63,866 nucleotides of DNA from Candidatus Poribacteria bacterium (GCA_028818705.1 JAPPNJ010000151.1:1-63866), one strand, 5' to 3'. Positions 27,227 through 35,899 are shown, numbered from the stretch's first letter. A program made the numbers and translations. The notes: generated from the sequence alone by a model not told the origin.

Positions 27227-28315
27227 TTAACAACAGTCCGACGATGAACAATTTCCACAATTATCTGCTTCTGTTGTCAATTCGATTGCCCTACCTGTTT
27301 CAGAGGATTTGAGACCCGCAAGTAGAATTTCTGTGACATGCCGCGCTGTATACGCATTTGAGAGTGGCGGTTGCGTTCCCGCACGGATATGCTCCGCAAA
27401 ATGTGTGTGCATTCCGCTCGGTGCTGCGTCTGAACAGTCGATATCTTTGACATCAACCGGCGCATGTTCACGCGTATAAGAGGTCGGCGTCCACTGACTG
27501 AGCGTCGCGCCATCTTTGCCGGGCATTGTGAATTTACCCGCCGTGCCGTGCACACTCGCTTCTCCTGTTCGCGCCGGATCGCACCAACTTGTCTCCGCGG
27601 TGACAATTCCACCAGATTGCATCTCAAGCACCAACGTTGCAACATCCTCTAATTCCGTCGGTTTGTCGAAGGTCGAAACGAAACCGGTCACCCGTCTGAA
27701 TGTGCCGAGCATGGCAACAAGCCCTGAGACAGCATAAACACCCATATCAAAGAGCGCGCCGACACTCGCCTGTTTGGCATCGAAAAACCACAAATCGTCC
27801 CCACTTTCGCCGAAAATATCACGAATTTCGGCGTAGTAGATTTCGGGACCGCCGTGGCTACTCCGCATTCTCGCCCCGGAGACACGTCCAATGGCATTTT
27901 CCGCAATCAGTTGCCGTATCTTGTAGATAGCGGCGTTGAAGTGCGGGAGACACATCACGGTTTTACCACTCGCTTCGGTCGCATCGACGAATTGATTCGC
28001 CTCATCCATATCACCACAGAGCGGTTTCTGCATAAGTACGTGTTTGCCTGCTTCGAGTGCTTTCACACCCCACGAGACATGCAAGGGGTGCGGTGTACCG
28101 ATCAAGATAGCGTCGAGCGTATCATCAGCGATAATTGCATCGTAATCTTGGGTCCAGTGAGGTATGTCGAATTCTTGGCACTGATGTTTGAGACGATGTT
28201 CACGTCTACCACCGATGACACTGACTTCAAAATCGCTGTCTTGTGCGAGGTCGGGCAAGTGCATCCGACAGACGATGCCACCTGCACCGATAACACCAAG
28301 TTTTATTTTTTCCAT
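27227..28315 (-). CDS. Gfo/Idh/MocA family oxidoreductase with Cys-rich tail
   Basis: Protein of 362 residues. The Rossmann motif GVIGAGGIVCRMHLPDL is at 7-23, the family signature VLMQKPLCGD (with a Gln in place of the usual Glu of EKP) is near 100, and the substrate domain has GALFDMGVYAVSGLV. The C-terminus is odd: it ends DNCGNCSSSDCC, four cysteines in the last eleven residues, which is not part of the family fold. It lies downstream of the DUF1080 gene on the same strand. That pairing is known from 3-keto-glycoside metabolism, where a Gfo/Idh enzyme oxidises C3 of a sugar and DUF1080 proteins hydrolyse the product. Confidence 0.9.
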   Translation of the reverse strand: MEKIKLGVIGAGGIVCRMHLPDLAQDSDFEVSVIGGRREHRLKHQCQEFDIPHWTQDYDAIIADDTLDAILIGTPHPLHVSWGVKALEAGKHVLMQKPLCGDMDEANQFVDATEASGKTVMCLPHFNAAIYKIRQLIAENAIGRVSGARMRSSHGGPEIYYAEIRDIFGESGDDLWFFDAKQASVGALFDMGVYAVSGLVAMLGTFRRVTGFVSTFDKPTELEDVATLVLEMQSGGIVTAETSWCDPARTGEASVHGTAGKFTMPGKDGATLSQWTPTSYTREHAPVDVKDIDCSDAAPSGMHTHFAEHIRAGTQPPLSNAYTARHVTEILLAGLKSSETGRAIELTTEADNCGNCSSSDCC

Positions 28316-28337
28316 TTTTTAACTATGGCCCTCTGGT

Positions 28338-28366
28338 CCGAACGTTCGTTGACCGTTCGGGTTTTT
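28338..28366. terminator. Hairpin between DUF1080 and Gfo/Idh genes
   Basis: CCGAACG (28338-28344) pairs with CGTTCGG (28354-28360); G and a short T run follow on the plus strand. Read on the minus strand, it lies between the two genes and has an A-rich rather than T-rich flank, so it could instead be an mRNA-processing hairpin. Confidence 0.4.
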
Positions 28367-28458
28367 GGTCTGGGTTACCCATTGGGTTTAACGCAACCTC
28401 TAATCATGTTGGGTTTCACTTGGTTCAACCCAACCTACAAGTCCTGATTCTCAAAGAC

Positions 28459-29106
28459 TTAGGCAGGTTTCAGTACAACATTGCGGAAGGCGACAGGTCC
28501 GTGATCGCCCTGCAACATCAGTGGACCGGTGGCGGCTTCCTCTTCCAACATCGCACCCCGCGTTACGCCTACAACCTCAACGTCTTCATGGACAACCTGT
28601 CCATTCCATACGACTTTAACAAAGGTAGCGTTGGCAATTTTATTACCGTCGGTATCGAATTTTGGTGCGCGGAAAGTGATGTCGTACGTCTGCCACTCGC
28701 CTGGAGGTTTGCTGGCGTTGACGCTCGGTGGCACGCCATCTACTGGCTGATTATCGATCCAGCGACAATACACACCGCCACAGGTGCCGTAGCGAAGTTC
28801 CGTTTCACCCCAACTGTCCAATATCTGGATCTCGTATCTGCCCATGAGATAGACTCCTGAATTGGAGCCTTGTGGCACTATGAATTCTACGTGCAGTTCG
28901 CAATCGCCGTGCGCCGCTTCGGTGTAGATGTCTACGGTTCGTCCCGTGGCACCGTTGTAAAAGATCCCTTCACCGGCTGTTATTGTGAGGAGTTTCGCGT
29001 CGTCTGGGTTGAGACCGGCGCTACTGGCGGCATCCCATTCATGTTCTGGCGCACCGCCTCGAGCGAGCCATCCATTCATATTTTTACCATTGAAAAGATT
29101 AGGCAT
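28459..29106 (-). CDS. DUF1080 protein (3-keto-disaccharide hydrolase-like)
   Basis: Protein of 215 residues with the DUF1080 jelly-roll pattern: LFNGKNMNGWLARGG at the start, DCELHVEFIVPQGSNSGVYLMGRYEIQILDS, GEWQTYDITFRAPKF, and GPLMLQGDHGPVAFRNV near the end. Some DUF1080 members have been shown to hydrolyse 3-keto-glycosides. No signal peptide is visible, so it is probably cytoplasmic, unlike many homologues. AGGAGA lies 8 bases before the ATG. It is the first gene of a likely operon with the Gfo/Idh gene 143 bases downstream. Confidence 0.92.
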   Translation of the reverse strand: MPNLFNGKNMNGWLARGGAPEHEWDAASSAGLNPDDAKLLTITAGEGIFYNGATGRTVDIYTEAAHGDCELHVEFIVPQGSNSGVYLMGRYEIQILDSWGETELRYGTCGGVYCRWIDNQPVDGVPPSVNASKPPGEWQTYDITFRAPKFDTDGNKIANATFVKVVWNGQVVHEDVEVVGVTRGAMLEEEAATGPLMLQGDHGPVAFRNVVLKPA

Positions 29107-29135
29107 CTATATTCTCCTGTGTTCACTAAAAATTA

Positions 29136-29164
29136 TTGACATATTTCACTAAATCAAGTACCAT
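29136..29164 (+). promoter_or_regulatory. Possible promoter for the multihaem cytochrome gene
   Basis: TTGACA (29136-29141), 17-base spacer, TACCAT (29159-29164). It is 156 bases before the gene, with the tandem repeat in the leader. Confidence 0.5.
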
Positions 29165-29218
29165 ATTTAATTACTACAGATTACACAATAAGCACCATAG
29201 GCTCAGCAACGTAAAACA

Positions 29219-29294
29219 GACTTTTGTAAAGCAAGTTTCGGCTTACAAGTTGCGCCGACTTTTGTAGAGCAAGTTTCGGCTTACAAGTTGCGCC
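29219..29294. repeat. 38-base tandem direct repeat
   Basis: Two copies (29219-29256, 29257-29294) differ by one base; each contains GCAAGTTTCGGCTTACAAGT. They lie in the leader of the cytochrome gene, 26 bases before its start. Confidence 0.85.
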
Positions 29295-29319
29295 GAAAGT
29301 ACGAGGACAATTAAAACCT

Positions 29320-30225
29320 ATGAAACAAGCCTTATTATTTTTAGGGTTATCCGTACTGATGGGAACGATAGCCCTTTTTGCCCTTTACGGCTACGATCAA
29401 AATTCGACGCTCCATGCAGCACCCGTGGCGGCCGCTGTAACTGATACGAAAACACCCTTTGCTGAAGGATGCGACAAGTGTCACGGTCACGAACCCGCCT
29501 ATCAAGAATGGCGCCAAGCTGGACATTCACATGCCCTTGTTAACCTAATTGAAGGTCCGTATGAGTTGCAGACCTCGTGTTTGAGCTGCCACTCTGCTGG
29601 TTACGAAACCTTTAGCGATCGGGTCTATCCAGGGCACACCTATAACGTAGAGACAGCGGTGAATGCTGTTTCTTGTGCTTCCTGCCATTCGCACACCAGC
29701 AAATCCGAACACTTATTGGTGAAACCCGCAAAACACTTATGTGTTACCTGCCACAAGATGGACTGTGGATGTGCTGGGGCGGGCATCGTCCACCAATCTC
29801 AATCGGAGATGTTCCTTGGACGCGAGGGAGCCGGTGTCAAACGGATGCCGTCGCCACATGTGCGTGCGATGAAAAAACGGTGTGTCACGTGCCACATGGT
29901 AAAAGAGAACCCAGAAACGGTCGCGCAACACGGCGGGCATACGTTCAAGGCAGAATTGTCGGTGTGTAGTACTGCAGGTTGTCACGATAGTGCTGATAAC
30001 AGCATGGAGGTGAAACTGCCGCAGTATCGCGCCGAGATAGAGGCAAAGATGCAAGCCGTCAAGACGATGCTTGATGCGACACCTAACAAAACCTCACAAG
30101 CCTATCTTGATGCCAAGTTGAACTACGACATGGTCAAAGGCGATAGTGGTTATGGGCTTCACAATATGCCCTACGCAAATGCGCTACTGGATTATAGCCT
30201 TTCGCTCAAAAGCGAACTTGAATAG
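29320..30225 (+). CDS. Multihaem cytochrome c
   Basis: Protein of 301 residues with an N-terminal signal/anchor segment (about 4-25). It has five CXXCH haem-binding motifs, at 51-55, 87-91, 119-123, 141-145 and 188-192, plus a sixth with a longer gap, CX4CH at 216-222 (C-STAG-CH). Numerous extra His residues could be distal ligands. It resembles cytochrome c554/NrfH-like electron carriers and would act in the periplasm in anaerobic or nitrogen/sulfur respiration, but the redox partner is not nearby. The start at 29320 has AGGA about 10 bases before it. Confidence 0.9.
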   Translation: MKQALLFLGLSVLMGTIALFALYGYDQNSTLHAAPVAAAVTDTKTPFAEGCDKCHGHEPAYQEWRQAGHSHALVNLIEGPYELQTSCLSCHSAGYETFSDRVYPGHTYNVETAVNAVSCASCHSHTSKSEHLLVKPAKHLCVTCHKMDCGCAGAGIVHQSQSEMFLGREGAGVKRMPSPHVRAMKKRCVTCHMVKENPETVAQHGGHTFKAELSVCSTAGCHDSADNSMEVKLPQYRAEIEAKMQAVKTMLDATPNKTSQAYLDAKLNYDMVKGDSGYGLHNMPYANALLDYSLSLKSELE

Positions 30226-30250
30226 GACATGGGCAGTATAGGGACACTAA

Positions 30251-31090
30251 CTACGCCTCTGAATCAAGTGTCGCCTTTAGCGGTACGTCTTGATCTTGGG
30301 GTAGATAGTAGCTGAGTGGATCGCTGACGACACCGATGAGTTGTTTCTGAATCGGGTTGCATTTAGCGACCAGTTCATCAGGCATCGTGATATAATCCAT
30401 CGGCTTCACCCAGCGATAGGCATATCCCATAAAAATAGTTTTGCGTGGCATACCAGACCAGTTGTGTCCGATGCCGTGCCATGTACGCTGCTCAAAGAGG
30501 AAAGCATCTCCAGCATTGATATTCATAGAGATCGCACCGCGTGCCCAACCTGTATCTGGGTCGAGTGGCGGTCTGCCTGTTAATCGGTTGCTTCCCGGGA
30601 CCAGCACGGTCGCCCCGGAAGCAGGATCAGATTGGTCGCTGATGGCGTAAGCAATTTTGAGCATAATGCGAGGGTGCGGTTCCTGCATTTCGGCATGTGA
30701 CGTGCCACCGTCGCGATGCAAGCCGATACGATTCTTTACCTCGTCTGCTGGTTCTTCTTTTGAGGGCAGCACAATCAGATGTGAAGTGATCATCTGAACG
30801 TTCCAATTCAGCACCCCGTAGGCGAGTGGAACGGTTTTCTGCCAGTCCAGCAGTTGTAGAAACGCTTCGTGGTGTGTGAGGCAGTTACGCAGGTTCAACT
30901 TTCCGCCTGCTTCGAGACGACCTGCGGCTTCCTCTTTGGCATAAACCTCATCAACGGCGGCATCTATTTCCGCCACTACATCGGGGGGCAACGCATTTTT
31001 AATCAGCAGATACCCGTTATTTTCGACAAATTCCCTATGTTCCGGCGTAAAGACTGCTGATGCGGAAGCCATGTCTGTTGTAGTATCCAT
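30251..31090 (-). CDS. Phytanoyl-CoA dioxygenase (PhyH) family protein
   Basis: Protein of 279 residues. The Fe(II)-binding His-x-Asp is in GLHRDGG, the distal His in EQRTWHGIGHNWS, and the 2-oxoglutarate Arg in PRKTIFMGYAYRW. Its N-terminal FVENNGYLLIKNALPP is typical of the family. Substrate unknown. It converges with the cytochrome gene and diverges from the membrane protein gene. Confidence 0.92.
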   Translation of the reverse strand: MDTTTDMASASAVFTPEHREFVENNGYLLIKNALPPDVVAEIDAAVDEVYAKEEAAGRLEAGGKLNLRNCLTHHEAFLQLLDWQKTVPLAYGVLNWNVQMITSHLIVLPSKEEPADEVKNRIGLHRDGGTSHAEMQEPHPRIMLKIAYAISDQSDPASGATVLVPGSNRLTGRPPLDPDTGWARGAISMNINAGDAFLFEQRTWHGIGHNWSGMPRKTIFMGYAYRWVKPMDYITMPDELVAKCNPIQKQLIGVVSDPLSYYLPQDQDVPLKATLDSEA

Positions 31091-31154
31091 AGTTTTTATC
31101 CTTTGGTAGTGCTGAAAGTAGTCTCAAGTTCCTGATTGAGATCCATATCATGGT

Positions 31155-33194
31155 ATGCATTATACAGGATCTATCGAAAAATTTCAACGCAATTCTATTC
31201 AGGAAGTATCACGCAATTTGAAGAGTGAATTAAATTCAGAACCTCATAAACCGCTATCCGAACAGAACAGTCAAAATGTAAAGCAAGGACAGACCTTGCG
31301 TTTTAGCAGCACAAGATTTGGCGCGTCATGGCGTGCTATCTTGCTCGGAACCGTCCTTATCATCCCAAACATGTACTGGATTCTGGACTCGGTCGGGCAA
31401 GGCTATCCAACGACTATCTCCCTCTACTTTAATGTCATTTTCTGTATCTTTGCTATCACTGGTGTTAATTTTTTCATGGTTCGAGTCGCACCGGGGATCG
31501 CAATGCGACAGGGCGAGTTGCTGACAATTTACGTTATGTTGGCGATCGCTTCCTCACTGGCGGGTCACGATGTACTTCGTGTCTTAATCCCGATGATCCC
31601 CTACGCATTCTGGTATGCAACACCGGAGAATGACTGGGCAGATCTGTTTCATCGGTATATCCCAGATTGGATAGCTGTTAAGAACCGAATATTTCTAACC
31701 GAGTATTACCGGGGCGAAGCGACTTTTTACCAGTGGGAGACCGTGCAGGGATGGTTGACGACGACAGCCGTTTGGGGAGGCTTCCTATGTGCTATGGTGT
31801 TCCTGATGGTCTGTATCAACACGCTCGTTCGGAAACAATGGACAGAGCATGAGAAACTGAGTTATCCTATTATCCAGTTACCACTTGAATTGACGAGCGT
31901 TGGAAGCCGAACAAATTTGCTCACAAATAAGATGATGTGGCTCGGTTTTGGGATTGCTGGTGCAATTGATATACTCAATGGGCTCCACCATCTCTATCCG
32001 ACCGTGCCAAGTCTGGGTGGTAGACTCTACGATTTGCGTCCCTTTTTCACACAGAAACCGTGGAGCGCGGTCGGTTGGAGCCCGATAGCTGTTTTTCCGT
32101 TCGCCGTGGGTATGGCTTTCTTTATTCCGCTCGATTTGTCATTCTCTTGCTGGTTTTTCTATCTCTTCTGGAAAGTAGAGCGGATCTTCGGTGATGCCTT
32201 GGGGGTGCGTGGCATGCCGAATTTCCCTTTCACCGATGAGCAATCTTTTGGGGCATATCTCGGCTTGTTTGTGATTGCGGTTATAGCGACACGAAAATAT
32301 CTTGCGCAAGTCGGACGCAAGCTATTTACTAACGACCAGCGTATTGACGATTCAGACGAACCGATGTCCTATCGTGTGACAGTGTTGGGGATTATCGTAA
32401 GCGTTGTTTTCATCGCTGGCTTCTGCAAGACCGCCGGAATGTCTGTCTGGGTGGTGCTCGTGTTTTTCGGTATCTATTATGCTATCTCCACGGCGGTGAC
32501 CCGCATGCGGGCGGAACTCGGTTCACCTGTTCACGATTTACACTTCATCGGGCCTGACGAGATGATGCCTCGCATTTTTGGCACGCGGCTCCTCGGTCCG
32601 CACAATTTGACGATAATGGCGTACCTCTTCTTTTTCAATCGTGCTTATCGTGGGCATCCGATGCCCCATATCTTAGAGGGGTTCAAATTAGCCGAGCGGA
32701 CAGGGATTTCCAACCGGCGGTTGCTAATCGCGATGTGCATTGCGATTGTTATCGGGACATTCGTTTCCTTCTGGGCATTCTACCATATCTCTTACATTGA
32801 AGGTGCGCGCGACTGGTTCGCTGGAAGACCCTTTAATCGGCTCCAGAGTTGGTTGACATCACCGAGGGCGCCAGACGTACCAGCGATTGTCGCAATGTGT
32901 ATCGGTTTCCTCATTACGGGTTTCTTGATGATAATGCGGATGCGGCTCTTTTGGTGGCCCTTTCACCCTGCCGGGTTCGCTATTTCCAGCAGCTGGTCAA
33001 TGAATGTGTTCTGGTTTTCGATATTAGTGAGCTCTGTTATCAAGTGGATTATCCTTCGACACGGTGGTGTGAGCGCACATCGAAGACTCATTCCGTTCTT
33101 TCTCGGTCTAATCTTAGGTGAATTTATTATCGGTAGTATATGGAGCATTATTGGCATTACGATGAACCAACCGATGTACCGGTTTTTATTTTAA
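31155..33194 (+). CDS. Large polytopic membrane protein (DUF6785/DUF6784 type)
   Basis: Protein of 679 residues with about 14 hydrophobic segments. After a 55-residue polar N-terminus come the RAILLGTVLIIPNMYWIL segment, the QGELLTIYVMLAIASSLAGHD block and KQWTEHEKLSYPIIQLPLEL, all characteristic of the DUF6785-type proteins common in Planctomycetes, Lentisphaerae and Poribacteria. Its C-terminal third has the DUF6784-like RLFWWPFHPAGFAISSSW. The fold suggests a transporter related in shape to oligopeptide transporters; that is inference. The long polar N-terminus may be an over-extended start; an internal start is possible. Confidence 0.82.
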   Translation: MHYTGSIEKFQRNSIQEVSRNLKSELNSEPHKPLSEQNSQNVKQGQTLRFSSTRFGASWRAILLGTVLIIPNMYWILDSVGQGYPTTISLYFNVIFCIFAITGVNFFMVRVAPGIAMRQGELLTIYVMLAIASSLAGHDVLRVLIPMIPYAFWYATPENDWADLFHRYIPDWIAVKNRIFLTEYYRGEATFYQWETVQGWLTTTAVWGGFLCAMVFLMVCINTLVRKQWTEHEKLSYPIIQLPLELTSVGSRTNLLTNKMMWLGFGIAGAIDILNGLHHLYPTVPSLGGRLYDLRPFFTQKPWSAVGWSPIAVFPFAVGMAFFIPLDLSFSCWFFYLFWKVERIFGDALGVRGMPNFPFTDEQSFGAYLGLFVIAVIATRKYLAQVGRKLFTNDQRIDDSDEPMSYRVTVLGIIVSVVFIAGFCKTAGMSVWVVLVFFGIYYAISTAVTRMRAELGSPVHDLHFIGPDEMMPRIFGTRLLGPHNLTIMAYLFFFNRAYRGHPMPHILEGFKLAERTGISNRRLLIAMCIAIVIGTFVSFWAFYHISYIEGARDWFAGRPFNRLQSWLTSPRAPDVPAIVAMCIGFLITGFLMIMRMRLFWWPFHPAGFAISSSWSMNVFWFSILVSSVIKWIILRHGGVSAHRRLIPFFLGLILGEFIIGSIWSIIGITMNQPMYRFLF

Positions 33195-33225
33195 CGCGAG
33201 TTCGATAAAGAGACTTTGTACCGTG

Positions 33226-33285
33226 AACTGTTAGTTTGCGGTCCTTCCGAAATTCACTTAATACGCCACAAACTAACAGTTTGTG
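33226..33285. repeat. Long inverted repeat and hairpin
   Basis: AACTGTTAGTTTG (33226-33238) is inverted at 33269-33281. Inside the right arm is a perfect hairpin, CACAAAC-TAACA-GTTTGTG (33267-33285). The same core CAAACTAACAGT recurs at 54431-54442 before the SBP gene, so this is a dispersed repeat. Confidence 0.65.
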
Positions 33286-33354
33286 CTACAGCATTTGCCA
33301 GAACCCAATAAGACCGAGCACGCCGCTAGTCTTTACCTGTAGTTGTGCGATGCA

Positions 33355-33837
33355 TCATGCCTTCAGTTTCGATAGCGGTTGAATATAGTGAATCTGTGTC
33401 GCAATTTCTGTGAAGCCCATAGCCGGATAGAAACTGGTGCCTACCGGGTTCTGCTCCAGCGTTTCAATACGAGCGTATAGCATTCCTTCTGCCTGCAAAT
33501 ACACCAAGGCTTTTTCAATCAGTTGCCTACCAATACCACGGCGTTGAAACTGTGGGAGCACGGCGAGGTTTGGAATACCACCAATCTGGGTTGAGTGGTT
33601 AATACGGGTTGTGATATAGCCAGCAATTTCTCCCTCAACTTCCGCCACAAAAATCCCGTCTGGATTTGCTGCTGCATCATCATCAATATGAGACATTTTG
33701 CGTTCTTCCCAGCCCATATCGCCGATGCGCCCAAACTGATCTTCGATATTTTTATCTATAGACACTTTCTCAAAACAGGTGGCGGTTATTTGTCGAAGCG
33801 TTTGTAGGTCACTCGGTCTATAATTTCGGATCATCAT
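33355..33837 (-). CDS. GNAT family N-acetyltransferase
   Basis: Protein of 160 residues, a single GNAT domain. The acetyl-CoA motif A is LAVLPQFQRRGIGRQLIEKAL, followed by ARIETLEQNPVGTSFYPAMGF, as in RimI/YhbS-type enzymes. I chose the ATG at 33837, which has GTGAGTGA 8 bases upstream; a GTG at 33852 is the alternative. Substrate unknown. Confidence 0.88.
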   Translation of the reverse strand: MMIRNYRPSDLQTLRQITATCFEKVSIDKNIEDQFGRIGDMGWEERKMSHIDDDAAANPDGIFVAEVEGEIAGYITTRINHSTQIGGIPNLAVLPQFQRRGIGRQLIEKALVYLQAEGMLYARIETLEQNPVGTSFYPAMGFTEIATQIHYIQPLSKLKA

Positions 33838-33952
33838 TTTATTTTCACTCACATCAGTTGTTTGGGATAGAAAAATATATTATATGACCCGCTTAAAAAA
33901 GGCAAGTGTTTGCCCATGAAATTTGAAATGCTGGGGTGGAAAATCGACTACC

Positions 33953-33981
33953 TTGAGAAATATGCAAACATCTGCTATAAT
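33953..33981 (+). promoter_or_regulatory. Sigma-70-like promoter for trpD
   Basis: TTGAGA (33953-33958), 17-base spacer, TATAAT (33976-33981), 33 bases before the GTG start at 34014. Confidence 0.75.
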
Positions 33982-34013
33982 TGCGAACAGAATATTCTCA
34001 GGAGGAACATTGC

Positions 34014-35024
34014 GTGATTCGTGAAGCAATTCAGAAGGTTATGGCAGGCGACGCTTTAACCGAAGCAGAGATGATTGGGACGATGAACGAGATTATGGAA
34101 GGTGAGACGACAGATGCCCAAATTGCCTGTTTTCTTACCGCTTTGCGGCTTAAAGGCGAGACAATAGAAGAGATTACAGGCGCAGCGCGCGTCATGCGTG
34201 CCAAAGCGACGTCTGTTTCTACAAAACACACATTGGTTGTTGATACGTGTAGTACTGGCGGAACAGGTTTGAACCATTTCAATATCTCGACAACTTCTGC
34301 CATTGTTACTGCGGGCGCGGGCGTGCCGGTGGCAAAGCACGGTAACCGGGGCGTGACGCGACAGAGTGGCAGCGCGAACGTGCTAATGGCATTAGGTGTG
34401 GATATTGAAATTAATCCTGAACACGTTGGGCACTGCATTGATGAAGTCGGCATCGGTTTTCTATTTGCTCCAGCCCTGCACGGTGCGATGAAGTACGCCA
34501 TCGGGCCGCGACAGGAAATCGGTATCCGTACGATTTTTAATGCCTTAGGTCCACTGACGAATCCGGCGGGCGCGCAAGCACAGGTGATCGGTGTCTATGC
34601 ACCAGAGCTCACGGAAACCCACGCCAATGTGTTGAATAACCTTGGCTGTCAACACGCTTTTGTGGTGCATGGAGATGATGGGTTGGACGACATTACAACT
34701 ACGACGACCACACGCGTCTCGGAACTCCGGAACGGCACCGTCAAGACCTATACGCTTGATCCCACAACACTCGGAATTCCGAGAGTAGAACCTGAAGAGC
34801 TCTTGGGGGGTGCACCGGAGGAGAACGCTGAAATGATAGTGAATATCCTGAACGGTGAGAAGGGACCCAAACGCGATATTGTTGTACTGAACGCTGGTGC
34901 GGCAATCGTTGCGAGCGGGAAAGCGGATAGCCTTGATGCGGGTATCCGACTGGCATCGGAATCCATTGATTCAGGCGAGGCACTCGCGAAGTTGGAAGGC
35001 CTGAAGTCGGTGTCGAATAATTAA
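34014..35024 (+). CDS. trpD: Anthranilate phosphoribosyltransferase
   Basis: Protein of 336 residues that joins anthranilate to PRPP in tryptophan synthesis. Motifs: VDTCSTGGTGLNHFNIST (the GTGGD-type PRPP loop in a CSTGGTG form), KHGNRGVTRQSGSANVLMALG, and GPRQEIGIRTIFNALGPLTNPA. The start is a GTG with AGGAGGA 8 bases upstream; the promoter's -10 box overlaps any longer reading. trpC follows after 95 bases, which include a hairpin at 35038-35061. Confidence 0.94.
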   Translation: MIREAIQKVMAGDALTEAEMIGTMNEIMEGETTDAQIACFLTALRLKGETIEEITGAARVMRAKATSVSTKHTLVVDTCSTGGTGLNHFNISTTSAIVTAGAGVPVAKHGNRGVTRQSGSANVLMALGVDIEINPEHVGHCIDEVGIGFLFAPALHGAMKYAIGPRQEIGIRTIFNALGPLTNPAGAQAQVIGVYAPELTETHANVLNNLGCQHAFVVHGDDGLDDITTTTTTRVSELRNGTVKTYTLDPTTLGIPRVEPEELLGGAPEENAEMIVNILNGEKGPKRDIVVLNAGAAIVASGKADSLDAGIRLASESIDSGEALAKLEGLKSVSNN

Positions 35025-35037
35025 AAAATACATCAAC

Positions 35038-35061
35038 GGACGAGGCACGGGGACCTCGTCC
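35038..35061. repeat. Hairpin between trpD and trpC
   Basis: GGACGAGG (35038-35045) pairs with CCTCGTCC (35054-35061) with an 8-base loop. No T run follows, so it is a spacer hairpin rather than a terminator; attenuation of trpC cannot be excluded. Confidence 0.5.
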
Positions 35062-35119
35062 AACAAAACTGTATTTATAGGATAGGTTCTGGTCTCTTAC
35101 AGAAAGAGGGATAAACGGA

Positions 35120-35899
35120 TTGATACTCGACACGATCATCGCACATAAACGGAAACAGTTGACAGTCGAACAAGCACAGGTGCCGCTTCCAACGTTGGAA
35201 GCGGAGATTATAAACCTTCCACCGACGCGGAATTTTCAAGGTGCTATCACAGACTGTGGGACCGTCAAACTTATCGCGGAAGTGAAGAAGAAATCACCCA
35301 GTAAAGGCATTATCCGTGAGGATTTCCATCCGGTATCAATCGCTAAGGCCTACATCGAAAACGGTGCCGCTGCGATTTCCGTACTAACGGACAAACATTT
35401 TTTTGCGGGTGAACTCGACTATCTCCGCTCGATTCGGAAAAGCGTTGACGTGCCGCTTCTCCGAAAAGATTTCACGATTGATCCGTATCACATCTATCAG
35501 GCGCGCTGTGCAGGAGCAGATGCAATCTTATTGATTGTTGCAGCGTTGACGGCAGCGGAGTTACGAACGTTTATGGAGATCGCCGATTCGTTATCGTTGG
35601 CATCTCTGGTGGAGGTGCATACACCCGAAGAATTGGCGATTGCATTGGATGTGGATGCACAAATTATTGGAATAAACAACCGAGATTTACGCACATTTCA
35701 CACAGATATTGCCACGACGTTCCGTTTGCGGGACACTATTCCAGCGGACAAAGTCGTGGTGAGTGAAAGTGGTATTTATTCGCGCGAGGATGTTGTGAAG
35801 CTCCAGGAAGCAGATGTCCATGCGATGCTTGTTGGTGAGTCGTTGATGCGGAGTTCTGATATCGGAGAGCAGGTTCGACGTTTAATTAGCGGTCAGTAA
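35120..35899 (+). CDS. trpC: Indole-3-glycerol phosphate synthase
   Basis: Protein of 259 residues, the normal length, that closes the indole ring in tryptophan synthesis. It begins with TTG; the family-typical N-terminus ILDTIIAHKRKQL and an upstream AAAGAGGG support this start. Catalytic motifs: LIAEVKKKSPSKG, LRKDFTIDPYHIYQARCAGADAILL, LVEVHTPEELAIAL, IGINNRDLRTF and VSESGIYSREDV. The other trp genes are not in this window. Confidence 0.95.
   Translation: MILDTIIAHKRKQLTVEQAQVPLPTLEAEIINLPPTRNFQGAITDCGTVKLIAEVKKKSPSKGIIREDFHPVSIAKAYIENGAAAISVLTDKHFFAGELDYLRSIRKSVDVPLLRKDFTIDPYHIYQARCAGADAILLIVAALTAAELRTFMEIADSLSLASLVEVHTPEELAIALDVDAQIIGINNRDLRTFHTDIATTFRLRDTIPADKVVVSESGIYSREDVVKLQEADVHAMLVGESLMRSSDIGEQVRRLISGQ

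Noticed and set aside
27854..28447. 197-codon open frame on the plus strand
   Set aside because: Antisense to a Gfo/Idh gene with full family motifs; no homology seen.
28420..28860. 146-codon open frame on the plus strand
   Set aside because: Antisense to the DUF1080 gene, which has strong family motifs.
33838..34013. Minus-strand promoter for the GNAT gene (TATAAT at 33884-33879)
   Set aside because: The -10 box is perfect but the nearest -35-like sequence is only 15 bases away, so I did not list it as a feature.
34031..34501. 156-codon open frame on the minus strand
   Set aside because: Antisense to trpD.
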